From CADCVQ01 sp038260305 (GTDB taxonomy: Bacteria > Actinomycetota > Thermoleophilia > Solirubrobacterales > Solirubrobacteraceae), in the NCBI GenBank assembly GCA_038260305.1, contig JBBSNY010000002.1, positions 152,257-216,256 on the forward strand: DNA of 64,000 nucleotides, given 5' to 3'. This document shows, in pieces, positions 7,089 to 16,124 of the stretch. Position 1 is the first letter of the stretch, and every line of letters starts with the position of its first letter. The position numbers and the translations under genes were made by a program. The notes beneath the pieces are model-generated. The model made no database searches. It had not been told where the DNA came from and was given only the letters and a program-made list of their open reading frames with translations.

Positions 7089-7540
7089 GCGGGATCGCCC
7101 GCAGCGGCGGCCTGTCGCCATGGCCGCGGGCGGCCGGCGAGGTCGCCCGGTTGGCCCGCTTCTGCGGCGTCGGCGCGACGAACACCGCGATCACGTTGGC
7201 GACGTACTACGTGCTCGTCCAGGCCGGCTCGCCCGCCTGGACGGCCGCCGCTGTCGCGTTCGCGGCGGGCGCCGTGAACGGGTTTCACTGGAACGCGCGC
7301 TGGACCTTCGCCGACCGCGGCGACGGCGCCGCCGCGACGCGCCTGCGATACGTCGCCGTGCAGGGCGCCGGGACGGTCATCAGCGCCGTCGGCGTGCTTG
7401 GCGCACAGGACGACCTGCGGCTGGCGCATCTGCCCGCCGAGCTCGTCGTCGCGCCGCTCGTCACGGGCATCATGTATGGCCTGATGCGCACGATCGTCTT
7501 CCCGAGCCGCGCGGCGGAGCGACCGACCGGCTCGACGTGA
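7085..7540 (+). CDS. GtrA family membrane protein
   Basis: Product of 151 residues with four predicted membrane helices. FCGVGATNTAITLATYYVLV, AGAVNGFHWNARWTF and the final helix MYGLMRTIVF fit GtrA/DPMS-anchoring proteins, which help move lipid-linked sugars across the membrane. The ATG overlaps the stop of the preceding glycosyltransferase (ATGA), and the esterase gene follows within a few bases, so the three probably form one operon. Confidence 0.85.
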   Translation: MSGIARSGGLSPWPRAAGEVARLARFCGVGATNTAITLATYYVLVQAGSPAWTAAAVAFAAGAVNGFHWNARWTFADRGDGAAATRLRYVAVQGAGTVISAVGVLGAQDDLRLAHLPAELVVAPLVTGIMYGLMRTIVFPSRAAERPTGST

Positions 7541-7554
7541 CGCGCGGGAGGCGG

Positions 7555-8454
7555 ATGGCGCGCCGCGCCGCTGTCGTGGTCATCACCGCGGGCGCCGTCG
7601 CGGCGACGGGCGCGGTCAGCGGTCCGGGCTCGGACCCGTCGGCATCGACGACGACCACGACGTGCACGCCACCGCCGACCGGCACCCTGCGGCTGCCCGC
7701 GATCGACCGGCGGCTGCCGGTCACGGTGCATGTCCCGCGCCACCCCGCGGCCGGCGCACCGCTCGTGCTCGCGCTGCCGGGCTCCGGTCAGACCGGACTC
7801 GACCTCGCGCGCTACACCGGCTACTCGCGCCTTGCCGATCGCGCGGGCTTCTTCGTTGCGTATCCGACGGCGATGGGCATACGGCCGTCCTGGAACATCT
7901 CCGGCGCCGCCGCCGGAAAGCGCGACGACGTCGCGTACCTGCGCACGGTGATCGCCGCCGCGCTGCGGTCCACCTGCGCCGATCCGGCGCGCGTCGGCGT
8001 GACCGGTGTATCCAATGGCGGCGGGATGAGCGCTCGCATGGCCTGCGATGCCGCGGATCTCGTCAGTGCGGCGGCGCCGGTCGCCGGCGGCTACGGCAGC
8101 CTGCCCGGCTGCCATCCCACGCGTCCGGTCCCGATCCTCGAGGTTCACGGCACGGGCGATACGGTCGTGCCCTATGTCGGCAAGGGCACGTCCGGGTTTG
8201 GCGCCGTGCCGCGCTTCATCGCGCAATGGCTGCGCCTCGACGGCTGTCCCCGCGTGGTGACCGGGCGCTCGTCGCCCGCCGACGACGTCATTGAGCTGCG
8301 CTGGTCGCCGTGCCGAAGCGGGAGCGCAGTCATCCACGACCGGATCCGTGACGAGGTCCACGGGTGGCCCGGCGCCGATGCCGTGCACTCAAGCCGCCAT
8401 GACTTCTCCGCGACGGCGCGGACATGGGCGTTCCTCTCGAGCTACCGACGCTGA
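7555..8454 (+). CDS. Secreted PHB-depolymerase-type esterase (alpha/beta hydrolase)
   Basis: Product of 299 residues with a signal peptide (MARRAAVVVITAGAVAATGA). The hydrolase core follows the LpqC/feruloyl-esterase/PHB-depolymerase pattern: PLVLALPGSGQTG near the oxyanion hole, GVTGVSNGGGMS with the nucleophile Ser, EVHGTGDTVVPY with the acid, and EVHGWPG with the His. Start choice: GTG 7537 overlaps the gtrA stop, but ATG 7555 gives a cleaner signal peptide and follows GGGAGG. The 3' end overlaps the convergent GT39 gene by 125 bases. Confidence 0.8.
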   Translation: MARRAAVVVITAGAVAATGAVSGPGSDPSASTTTTTCTPPPTGTLRLPAIDRRLPVTVHVPRHPAAGAPLVLALPGSGQTGLDLARYTGYSRLADRAGFFVAYPTAMGIRPSWNISGAAAGKRDDVAYLRTVIAAALRSTCADPARVGVTGVSNGGGMSARMACDAADLVSAAAPVAGGYGSLPGCHPTRPVPILEVHGTGDTVVPYVGKGTSGFGAVPRFIAQWLRLDGCPRVVTGRSSPADDVIELRWSPCRSGSAVIHDRIRDEVHGWPGADAVHSSRHDFSATARTWAFLSSYRR

Positions 8455-10255
8455 GCCTGGATCCAGGCTGATCCCCGGCCCGATCAAGCCGCTGCGGGAA
8501 CGCGAACAACACTCCAGGGTGTGGCTGACCGGCGGCACGGCTGACGTCGACGCCGTGTGCCCGAACCCAGCGGGCGATCGGCGAGCAGCCGGTGTACGGG
8601 TCCGGCGTCAGCGGGACGCACGGGGCGCCGAGCAGCACCGACGGGACCTGACCGCCGGCGATCTCACGGCGCAGATGCGAGACCGTGGTGAGCGGACGCG
8701 CGTCGTTGGCGGCGAGCACGGCGACCGGCTCGCCGCGCGCGATCAGCGATGCCGCGGCCCCAACCGTCAGCGCGCCGACCGCGTAGCGCGCGCCGTGGCG
8801 CCGTTCGCGCAGGTAGCCGTCGAGCGCGGCGAGCCGGGTGGGGGAGAGCGCGCCGGGCGCGCCGGCGTCCTCGGCACGGCCGGCGACCGACGCGACGCTG
8901 ACCGCGGCCGGCGCCGCCAGGGTCGCCACGAGCGCGGCGACCGTCAGCGCGCCCGTCGCGCGCGGGTGTGCGAATGGGTCGACGTCGCGCGCGAGCCGGC
9001 GCACCGTGAGCACCACGGCGACGCCGAGCACCGCCGCGATCGTCGCGTCGATCGCCTCGAGGTATCGCGGTTTGAGCGCGCCCTGCGCACTCAGCAGCAC
9101 GACGCCCGTCGCCAGCCAGAGCAGCAGAGCGACGGCGCCGGCTCGGCCGATGCGGTCGAGCTCGCGGTCGGCGCGCGTCAGCAGCGCTGCCAGCAGTGCG
9201 GCCAGCGTGAGCGCGAGCGCGATCCCCGTACGCAGGCCGACGCCGGCGGCCGCCCTGAAGAGCCGCAGAGGGCCGGCGGGAGCCGGTGCCGCGCGCAACG
9301 CCGCGGCGCGGGCGTGAGCGCGTACGGCGGCCTCGTGGCTGGGCTCCCTGGCAGACGCTCGGCGTCGGGGCGCGGGCACGACCGGCGCCGCCGGCTGCGG
9401 CACGCCCACGATCCGGTCGAGGCCGTCATAGACGAACGTCGCATTCCAGGCCGATCCGTTCGTCGAGCCGAACGCCCACGGGCGCTGTGCGCCGCTCACG
9501 AGCGGCACCGCGATCAGCCAGGCAAGCGCGACGACGGCGAATGCGGCGCCCCCGCCGGCCAGCGCCCTCGCCCGCCGGCCGCGGGGCAGCGACGACCCCA
9601 GCCACCACTGCGCCACGAGCGCGGGCGTGACGATCAGCGCCTCGAAGAGCTTGACCTCGAACGCGAGCCCGAGAACGGCGCCGGCGGCCGGCAGCAGCCG
9701 TGGCCGTCGGTCGCGGGCGGCGCGCGCCGTCAGCGCCGCCGCCGTGATGACGAGCGCCGCCATGACGGAGTCCATCGTGTCGCTGCGCGATGTGATGACC
9801 GCCATCGGCAGCACCGCCAGCGCGAGCGCACCCGCGAGTGCCGGGCTGCGGCCGAACAGCGTTCTCAGCAGGTCGTAGAGGGCGAGCACGGCGAGCGTGC
9901 CGCCGAGGGCCTCGGGCAGATGCAGTGCGAACGTGCCGAACCCGAGCAGCTTCGTCGATGCGACCTGCAGCCAGAGGTCGACGGGCGGCTTGTCGACGGC
10001 GACGGTTGCCGACGGGTCGATGGCGCCCGTGATGAACGCATGCCACGAGCCGCCCATGCTGCGCACGGCGGCGTCGTAGAACGAGTTGTCGCGCATCCCG
10101 CCGAGCCCGGCGAAGCGCAGCACGCTCGCGAGCCCGACGACGGCGGCCGGTGCGGCCCACGGCGCCAGCCGATGGCGCCGCGCGGGGGCCGCCGGCGGCA
10201 GCGCCGTCGGGGACGCGGCGCGGCGGCGTGGCACCGCCACGAGCGCCGCGGTCAT
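8330..10255 (-). CDS. GT39-like polyprenyl-phosphate-sugar glycosyltransferase
   Basis: Large membrane protein of 641 residues, multi-helical, of the ArnT/PMT type. Near the N-terminus is RDNSFYDAAVRSMGGSW and then AVDKPPVDLWLQ, the acidic-loop and KPP pattern of this clan. Several helices and a soluble C-terminal part (PSVLLGAPCVPLTP) follow. The ATG at 10255 overlaps the stop of the upstream GT2 gene (ATGA), so the donor synthase and this transferase are co-translated. The last 40 or so residues are low-complexity and antisense to the esterase, so the 3' end may be extended by a lost stop codon. Confidence 0.75.
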   Translation of the reverse strand: MTAALVAVPRRRAASPTALPPAAPARRHRLAPWAAPAAVVGLASVLRFAGLGGMRDNSFYDAAVRSMGGSWHAFITGAIDPSATVAVDKPPVDLWLQVASTKLLGFGTFALHLPEALGGTLAVLALYDLLRTLFGRSPALAGALALAVLPMAVITSRSDTMDSVMAALVITAAALTARAARDRRPRLLPAAGAVLGLAFEVKLFEALIVTPALVAQWWLGSSLPRGRRARALAGGGAAFAVVALAWLIAVPLVSGAQRPWAFGSTNGSAWNATFVYDGLDRIVGVPQPAAPVVPAPRRRASAREPSHEAAVRAHARAAALRAAPAPAGPLRLFRAAAGVGLRTGIALALTLAALLAALLTRADRELDRIGRAGAVALLLWLATGVVLLSAQGALKPRYLEAIDATIAAVLGVAVVLTVRRLARDVDPFAHPRATGALTVAALVATLAAPAAVSVASVAGRAEDAGAPGALSPTRLAALDGYLRERRHGARYAVGALTVGAAASLIARGEPVAVLAANDARPLTTVSHLRREIAGGQVPSVLLGAPCVPLTPDPYTGCSPIARWVRAHGVDVSRAAGQPHPGVLFAFPQRLDRAGDQPGSRLSVGSSRGTPMSAPSRRSHGGLSARHRRRATRGPRHGSGRG

Positions 10256-11112
10256 GACCCGATCGTGCCCTCGCGCGGTCGTGGGACGCGGCGAACCCGC
10301 CGCGAGCCCTGGGCGGCCTCCGCCGCCGCGAGCGCGCGCGCGAGTGCCCGTCGCTCGGCGAACGCGCGCAGGACGACGGCCGTGTCGGCACCGGTCGCGT
10401 GACCGGCCTGCCGCGGCCGGTGTTGAACACCGATCTCGCAGATTCTCCATCCGTCGCGTTGTGCGCGGGTGCACAGCTCCGTCGAGATCATCGCTCCCTC
10501 GCTGCGCAGCTCGAGCGCCCGCAGTGCCGATCCGCGCACGAGCTTGAAGGCGCAGTCGACGTCGCGTACCGGGACGTCGAACGTCCGGCGCATGAGGCGA
10601 TTCCATGTCCAGGCGGCGGCCCGCCGGGGCCACGGGTCCTGCCGGGCGATCCGGTAGCCGGCCACCAGGTCGTGGTCGCGAGCGGCCACGAGCATCGATA
10701 CGAGTTGCTGCAGATCGAACTGCAGGTCCGCGTCGGTCAGCAGGATCCACGGCATCCGCGAGGTCTCGATGCCGGTGCGCAGCGCCGCTCCGTAGCCGCG
10801 GTTGCGGTCGTGGGCGACGACGCGCACGCGCGAGTCGAGCGCTGCGAGCCGCTCGGCGTCGCGTCGCGTCGTGTCGTGCGAACCGTCATCGACGACGACG
10901 ACCTCGACCGCCCACGCGCAGCGCCCGCCCGCCGCGATCGCCTCGGCGACGGCATGCGCGATGTTGGCCGCCTCGTCGAGGCACGGCAGCACGACCGACA
11001 GGCCCGCCAGCCGCAATTCGGACGGCACCTGGGTGGACGGATTACACGCCGCTACGGTGGCGATCGGACGATCGGCGCGAGCGGTCGTCGATGGGGTCTC
11101 GCTTGTGGTCAT
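10252..11112 (-). CDS. GT2 dolichol-phosphate-mannose-synthase-like glycosyltransferase
   Basis: Cytoplasmic glycosyltransferase of 286 residues. SVVLPCLDEAANI, EVVVVDDGSHDTT and ILLTDADLQFD (the DxD-type metal site) are the GT2/DPM1 motifs, and VPVRDVDCAFKLV is typical of the DPM subgroup. It probably makes the polyprenyl-phosphate sugar used by the GT39 enzyme encoded next to it. Start ATG 11112 excludes an upstream extension that crosses the divergent promoter region. Confidence 0.85.
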   Translation of the reverse strand: MTTSETPSTTARADRPIATVAACNPSTQVPSELRLAGLSVVLPCLDEAANIAHAVAEAIAAGGRCAWAVEVVVVDDGSHDTTRRDAERLAALDSRVRVVAHDRNRGYGAALRTGIETSRMPWILLTDADLQFDLQQLVSMLVAARDHDLVAGYRIARQDPWPRRAAAWTWNRLMRRTFDVPVRDVDCAFKLVRGSALRALELRSEGAMISTELCTRAQRDGWRICEIGVQHRPRQAGHATGADTAVVLRAFAERRALARALAAAEAAQGSRRVRRVPRPREGTIGS

Positions 11113-11226
11113 GACCGAGATCCTGCGACCGCGAACTGAGCCGGCTCTCAACCGTCTGTTGGCCTGTCGCTCTGGCTTTGTTGTGATGGCGTAGGGGGCG
11201 CGATTCGCCGCTACGCTGCTGCATCG

Positions 11227-11919
11227 ATGGCCGTTGCGATCCTGCTCGTCGAAGACGACGGCGACCTCCGCGCCGTGATCGCCGACAGCCTGGCTGCGGA
11301 TGGCCACGACGTGCAGTGCGCCGCCGGATCGGACGAGGCGCTGGTCGCCCTCGGCAACGCGACGCCCGACCTGCTGATCCTCGACATCGCGCTCGGGGCG
11401 GGCCTCGACGGGATCGAGATCTGCCGCCGCCTGCGCCGCATCGACACGGAGCTCTACGTGATGATGCTCACCGCGCGCGATGCGGAGGCGGACGTCATCC
11501 TCGCGCTCGAGGCCGGGGCCGACGACTACCTCGTCAAGCCGGTTGGCCTTGCGGAGCTGCGCAGCCGCGTGCGCGCGGTCCTACGACGGATCGGGCCGGG
11601 CGCTCGCAGCGGCGCTCCGGGCGTGCTGCGCCGCGGTTCGTTGGAGCTCGATCCCGATGCGCGCGTGGCGCGGGTGCACTCCACGGCGCTCGGCTTGACG
11701 CCCTCGGAGTTCGCCGTGCTGGCGGCGCTGCTCGAGGCCGGCGGCGGCGTGCGCTCACGCTGGCAGCTCGTACGCGCGATCTTCGGCGACGACGCCTACC
11801 GCGACCCGCGCGCGGTCGACGTCCACATCCACCATCTGCGCGAGAAGGTCGCCGCGGCGGGCGGCGACCCCGCGGCGATCGTCACCGTGCGAGGCGCCGG
11901 CTACCGGCTCGCCGGCTGA
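11227..11919 (+). CDS. OmpR-family response regulator
   Basis: DNA-binding regulator of 230 residues. Receiver domain: acidic pair D10/D11, phospho-acceptor D53 (LLILDIALG), T82 and K104 (YLVKPVG). C-terminal winged helix: LTPSEFAVLAALLEAGG, RAVDVHIHHLREKV and VRGAGYRL. It is followed after two bases by its sensor kinase gene. A TACGCT box at 11212-11217 is 9 nt from the ATG, suggesting a leaderless transcript. Target genes unknown; the divergent GT2/GT39 operon is an obvious candidate. Confidence 0.92.
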   Translation: MAVAILLVEDDGDLRAVIADSLAADGHDVQCAAGSDEALVALGNATPDLLILDIALGAGLDGIEICRRLRRIDTELYVMMLTARDAEADVILALEAGADDYLVKPVGLAELRSRVRAVLRRIGPGARSGAPGVLRRGSLELDPDARVARVHSTALGLTPSEFAVLAALLEAGGGVRSRWQLVRAIFGDDAYRDPRAVDVHIHHLREKVAAAGGDPAAIVTVRGAGYRLAG

Positions 11920-11921
11920 CC

Positions 11922-13340
11922 ATGCGCGGGCCTCGGGGGCTGCGCGCCCGGCTCACCGTCGCGCTGCTCGTCACGAGCCTGGCGACGCTTGTCGTCGCGA
12001 TCGTGACGCTCGTTCCGCCGCTCGGCAATCGCCTCGAGCGCGATCGTCTCAATGAGCTGCGGGTGCTCGCGCGCACAGCGCGCTTCGGGATCCGCGGGCT
12101 GCCCGACGACGTGCTGCGGCCGGGCTCGCCGAGCGCGCGCGGCCTCGTCGCGGGGCTGCAGCGTCGAACGGGGGGGCGTGTCGAGCTGCTCGCCGAGGAC
12201 GGCACGTCGCTGGCCGACACCGACGTCGATCACGACAGCGCCCCCGAGGGCAGCTTGCAGCGCATCCGCGGGCTGCACCTGCAGCGCGTCCTCGATGTTC
12301 GCGAGGGTGTCGTCGACGGCACCGCGATCGTCGTGACGGGGATCCGGCGGCCCCGCGGTCAACGGCTGATCCTCGTGCTCCGCAAGCCCCTCCACGACAC
12401 GCGGGCCGCGGTCGGCGCGGTCCGCAACGCCGTGCCGCTGGCGATCGTCGTCGGCGGCGCCGTGGCGCTGCTGATGGCGCTCGCGCTGAGTCGCGGCCTG
12501 CTGCGCCAGCTTCGCCAGCTGCGCGACGGCGCCCGCGCGCTTGGCAGCGAGGGCCTGCGCCACCCGATCGCGGTCGGCCGGCGAGACGAGGTCGGCGAGG
12601 TCGCCGCCGCGCTCGAGACGATGCGGGCGCGTCTCGTCGGCGAGGAGGACGCGCGTCAGGCCTTCCTGGCCACGGCCTCGCACGAGCTTCGCACGCCGCT
12701 GGCGACGCTGCAGGCCACGCTGGAGCTCATGCAGGAGGATCTGCGCGAGAGCACCGACGAGCCGATCGACCGCGCGCCGCTGCAACGCCGCGCCGCTGCC
12801 GCGCTCGTCCAGACGCACCGCCTCACCGGGTTGGCCACAGACCTACTGGACCTCAACCGCGTCGATGGGGAGGCGCCGCTCAGAGCCGAGCCGATCGAGC
12901 TATTCGAAGCCGCCTCGATGCTGCGCCGCGAGGTGTCCGAGCGGCTTGCCGCCGACGGCCGCGAACTCCAGGTCGAGGGCGATGCGCCGCTGCACGCGCT
13001 CGCCGATCCCGCGGCGGTCCTGCGCATCCTGGTCGTGCTGCTCGACAATGCGCAGGCCTACGGCGCCGGCACCGTGCGCATTCGCATCCGTGGTGATCGC
13101 GGTCGCGCGCTCGTGCGCGTCACCGACGAGGGACCGGGGCTCTCGACCGCTGACCGTGCACACGTGTTCGGCCGTTTCGAACGCGGCGACGCCAGCGGTT
13201 CGCATCCCGGCTTCGGGCTGGGACTCGCAATCGCCGGTGGCCTCGCGGACCGGATGGGCGGCCATCTCGACGCGCCGCCCGTGACGAGCGGTGGATGCTT
13301 CGAGCTGTCGCTTCCGGTATGGCACCCCCCTGACGCCTGA
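11922..13340 (+). CDS. Sensor histidine kinase (HAMP, HisKA, HATPase)
   Basis: Membrane kinase of 472 residues, partner of the preceding regulator. Helix 1 lies at about 10-33, an extracytoplasmic sensing segment at 34-170 and helix 2 at 171-190, then HAMP and the phospho-acceptor H254 in SHELRTPL. ATP-binding boxes: LLDNAQAYG (N box), VTDEGPGL and GFGLGLAI (G boxes). The ATG comes two bases after the regulator stop. The sensed signal cannot be inferred from the short, unremarkable periplasmic part. Confidence 0.92.
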   Translation: MRGPRGLRARLTVALLVTSLATLVVAIVTLVPPLGNRLERDRLNELRVLARTARFGIRGLPDDVLRPGSPSARGLVAGLQRRTGGRVELLAEDGTSLADTDVDHDSAPEGSLQRIRGLHLQRVLDVREGVVDGTAIVVTGIRRPRGQRLILVLRKPLHDTRAAVGAVRNAVPLAIVVGGAVALLMALALSRGLLRQLRQLRDGARALGSEGLRHPIAVGRRDEVGEVAAALETMRARLVGEEDARQAFLATASHELRTPLATLQATLELMQEDLRESTDEPIDRAPLQRRAAAALVQTHRLTGLATDLLDLNRVDGEAPLRAEPIELFEAASMLRREVSERLAADGRELQVEGDAPLHALADPAAVLRILVVLLDNAQAYGAGTVRIRIRGDRGRALVRVTDEGPGLSTADRAHVFGRFERGDASGSHPGFGLGLAIAGGLADRMGGHLDAPPVTSGGCFELSLPVWHPPDA

Positions 13341-13459
13341 CGGACCCGCTCAGCGCGGCGCACACCGCTATGGGAGCACCCGGCGGATGCTGGTCATCTG
13401 TCCGACCACACCCCTACCTTGCAGCTGTCCGTTCCTTCCCGAGCGCCAGGGAGCCGCAC

Positions 13460-13915
13460 ATGCCGCTCTGCTTCATCGAACCGCAGGACGCGATCCGCGT
13501 GATCGCGGATTCGGTTGGTCGTGAGGCCCGCAGGCAGCTGCTGGGCGAGCTCGTGCGCGCGTGGGTCGACGAGATCCCCGAGAACGAGCTGGCCTCGCAC
13601 TACGCCAAGGCGGTGCAGGATCTCGACGAGCACGACCTGTCGATGCTCGCCGCGTGGCATGCCTCGCTGGAGGTCGGCCACCCGATCGCCAATCGCGAGT
13701 TCCTCGTCAACGTCTTCCCGAAGCTCGGCGACAACCGCCGCGAGGCGCTGAAGATCGCCGCCGGCTTCCGCGGCGAGGAGGCGTTCGACGCCGGTGTCGC
13801 CGAGGAGCAGGCGCTCGAGACGGTGCTCCCGCACCTCTCGCGCGAGCGCTGCCGCGCGCTCGCCACGGAGTGCGTCGAGCTCTATCTCTGGGATCGGCTG
13901 GGCTGCGACAACTGA
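13460..13915 (+). CDS. Helical protein of unknown function
   Basis: Soluble, largely helical protein of 151 residues with no signal or membrane segment. Segments such as ALKIAAGFRGEEAFDAGVAEEQALE and SRERCRALATECVELYLWDRLGC look well conserved in style and rich in charged helix formers. ATG 13460 follows a CAGGGAG site. I do not recognise the family. Coding signal is strong (third-position G+C). It stands alone, convergent with the next gene. Confidence 0.7.
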   Translation: MPLCFIEPQDAIRVIADSVGREARRQLLGELVRAWVDEIPENELASHYAKAVQDLDEHDLSMLAAWHASLEVGHPIANREFLVNVFPKLGDNRREALKIAAGFRGEEAFDAGVAEEQALETVLPHLSRERCRALATECVELYLWDRLGCDN

Positions 13916-13942
13916 TCCGGCGCGCCTAGCGCCGCCCGCGGA

Positions 13943-14851
13943 TCACCGCCGCTTGCGACCGGGCGCGGGCGTGCGGCGCAGCACGGCATAGCGCCCGACG
14001 CCCGACCGTCCCTCCATCCGCCAAGCAAAGAAGGCGCTGTCCAGGCGCTGCTCGCCGAGCTCAAGCGACGTCCCGCAGAGCACCTCGCCGGCGATCCGGC
14101 GCGCGTGGTCGGACTCCTCGTCCATCCACAGCTCGAGGCCCGCGCGGCGCTGGCGCAGCTCTCCGTCGTACGTCGTGGACAGGCGCGGATCGTCGATCTC
14201 CAGTGGCTCACCGGCTTCGAACAGAAAGCCGTTGACCGCCTCGTCGATGTGACCCTTGGCCTTCGTGGGCCGGACCGCGGTCAGCGTCATCGCGCGATCG
14301 TCGCCGAGCCATGCCGTGACCGTGCGCGAGAGCTCGATGCGTCCCCAGTCGGGCTTGCCCCAGAGCTGGCCGCGCTGGCCGAGGCAGCGCACCTGATGGG
14401 TGCGGCCAGCGTGCGTCACGCTACCCGTCACCTGGCAGAGCTGGTCGTAGCCCTCCATGCCGCCGGCGCGCCCTACCGCCGACTCGGCGTCGAGGACCGC
14501 CGGCGCCGAGCAGGCCTCGAAGCGCAGGTCGAAGGCGCCATTGGAGCCCTGGTAGGCGACGGTCCACAGCTCGAGCGGGCGTTGCACAGACACCGTCACG
14601 CCGGCCGCCCGCACGGACTCCCACGTCGACGGTTCGTCGGCCGCGTCGCCGCCACCGGCGCTCGCATCGACGAGCTGGTCGCCCGCATACAGTACGGCCA
14701 GGCCGTTGGCTGCGTCCGCGCCGTGGCTGACGCGAGCAAGGCCGTAGAGCTTCGCGGCCGGATCACCGAACGCGAACGTCATGGAGTCGCGAAACGCGGC
14801 GTCCGGCGACGCCGGCAGGTGCAGGCGGTCGAGCTCCGGTGCGAGGCTCAT
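13943..14851 (-). CDS. Unknown protein, possibly lipocalin-like
   Basis: Cytoplasmic-looking protein of 302 residues with alternating beta-strand character. It has FGDPAAKLYGLARVSH near the N-terminus, and a W-G-x-P-D-W-G-R-I-E-L-S-R region with HIDEAVNGFLFEAGEPLEIDD in the second half. The pattern resembles AttH/CrtC-type lipocalin-like hydrolases, but only weakly. Its ATG overlaps the stop of the upstream fxsA gene (ATGA), so the two are co-transcribed. Confidence 0.65.
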   Translation of the reverse strand: MSLAPELDRLHLPASPDAAFRDSMTFAFGDPAAKLYGLARVSHGADAANGLAVLYAGDQLVDASAGGGDAADEPSTWESVRAAGVTVSVQRPLELWTVAYQGSNGAFDLRFEACSAPAVLDAESAVGRAGGMEGYDQLCQVTGSVTHAGRTHQVRCLGQRGQLWGKPDWGRIELSRTVTAWLGDDRAMTLTAVRPTKAKGHIDEAVNGFLFEAGEPLEIDDPRLSTTYDGELRQRRAGLELWMDEESDHARRIAGEVLCGTSLELGEQRLDSAFFAWRMEGRSGVGRYAVLRRTPAPGRKRR

Positions 14852-15351
14852 GGCAGCTCTGTGCGCCGCGGGTGCAGCTCCGTGGCGCTCCCGTCGACGA
14901 CATCGTCGTCGCGCCGGCGGGGCCCGCGCGGCGCCGCCCCGAAGCCGAACATCCGCGCCTGCGCGCCGCTCGCCGCGCTCGCCGCGACCCGGCCGGCGAA
15001 GCGCGCGACGAGCAGCCGGCGAATGACCGTGCGCGTCGGCGGGAACAGCAGCAGCACGCCGAGGATGTCCGACAGGAAGCCGGGGGTCAGCAGGAACGCG
15101 CCGCCGAAGATGACGAGCGCGCCGTCCATGACCTCGCGGCCCGGTGCGCGGCCCTCGGCGAGCGCGGCGTTGAAGCGGATCCATGCGACGCGCCCCTGCG
15201 AGCGCATGAGCGCCGCGCCTAGGATCGAGTCGCCGATCAGCAGCGCGATCGTCAGCGGCGCGCCGATCGCCTGTCCGATCTGGATCAGGACGTAGAGCTC
15301 GGCGATCGGGACGACAAGGAAGAGGAAGAAGAGCAGCGTTCGCGCTCGCAT
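14848..15351 (-). CDS. FxsA family membrane protein
   Basis: Product of 167 residues. An N-terminal membrane block (LFFLFLVVPIAELYVLIQIGQAIGA), a second pair of helices with ALMRSQGR and a GALVIFGGAFLLTPGFLSDILGVLLL segment are diagnostic of FxsA, a cytoplasmic-membrane protein linked in E. coli to phage exclusion when overproduced. The polar C-terminal tail has RGPRRRDDDVVDG. TAGCCT (15365-15360) lies 8 nt before the ATG, so transcription is probably leaderless. Confidence 0.9.
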   Translation of the reverse strand: MRARTLLFFLFLVVPIAELYVLIQIGQAIGAPLTIALLIGDSILGAALMRSQGRVAWIRFNAALAEGRAPGREVMDGALVIFGGAFLLTPGFLSDILGVLLLFPPTRTVIRRLLVARFAGRVAASAASGAQARMFGFGAAPRGPRRRDDDVVDGSATELHPRRTELP

Positions 15352-15383
15352 GGGCCTCAAGGCTACGCGAGCGCGCGCGCGGA

Positions 15384-15707
15384 TCAGGCGGGTGACGGCG
15401 CGGGCACGATCAGCACGCCCGACAGGCGGTGCAACCCGACGTACTCGATCAATGCGCTGATGTCCGGCTGCGCTCCCTGCAGCAGGAGCTGGCGGCCGGC
15501 CTTGCGCAGGCGCCGCGCGAGCATCGCAAGGTCGAGCATCAGCGAGGGGTCCGCGAAGGCGAGTTCGGAGAGGTCTACGACGACATCCGCGGGCGCGCTG
15601 ATGGCCTGTGAGAGGGCCTGCCGACGGCGTGATTGCGTCGAGCGATCCTCGTCGCCGCAACATCGAAGGACAGGCGGGTTTTCGACGTACGAGACGATGG
15701 GCGACAA
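15384..15707 (-). CDS. STAS-domain protein
   Basis: Single-domain protein of 107 residues resembling anti-sigma-factor antagonists and MlaB: PVLRCCGDED at the N-terminus, VVVDLSELAFADPSLMLDLAMLARRLR around the position usually holding the phosphorylatable Ser, then LLLQGAQPDISALIEYVGL. TTG 15707 is supported by GAGG four bases upstream. No partner kinase is adjacent. Confidence 0.75.
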   Translation of the reverse strand: MSPIVSYVENPPVLRCCGDEDRSTQSRRRQALSQAISAPADVVVDLSELAFADPSLMLDLAMLARRLRKAGRQLLLQGAQPDISALIEYVGLHRLSGVLIVPAPSPA

Positions 15708-15792
15708 CCTACCTCACGAATGCGGGCATGCCAGGTGCGGGTGCCGCCCGTGACCGGGCGAGCGCCCGCTGGCAACCGACTACGATTGGGTC

Positions 15793-16089
15793 ATGGCAAC
15801 ACTCGAAGAGATCGAAGAGGCACTCACCAACGTCATCGATCCCGAGCTCGGGCTGGATTTCGTCGAGTTGGGGCTCATCTACGGCATTCAGCAGGACGCG
15901 GGCAACGTCCACGTCACGTTCACGCTGACGACGCCGGCATGTCCGATCGGCCCGCAGATCACCGAGCAGATCGAGGAGTTCGTGGCTCCGCTCGAGGGCG
16001 TCAACTCCGTCAAGAGCTCGATGGTCTTCGATCCGGCGTGGTCGCCGGAGAAGATGAGCGAAGACGCGAAGTTCGCACTCGGGTTCTGA
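15793..16089 (+). CDS. SufT/MIP18-type iron-sulfur assembly protein (DUF59)
   Basis: Small protein of 98 residues: LTNVIDPELGLDFVELGLIYGI and LTTPACPIGPQI carry the conserved acidic pair and Cys of the MIP18/DUF59 family, which helps mature iron-sulfur proteins. A TACGAT box at 15781-15786 lies 6 nt before the ATG and there is no Shine-Dalgarno, so the mRNA is probably leaderless. It stands apart from any suf operon in this window. Confidence 0.88.
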   Translation: MATLEEIEEALTNVIDPELGLDFVELGLIYGIQQDAGNVHVTFTLTTPACPIGPQITEQIEEFVAPLEGVNSVKSSMVFDPAWSPEKMSEDAKFALGF

Positions 16090-16124
16090 CCCTTCTGCGC
16101 CGGCGCATCATCGCGATCGCGACG

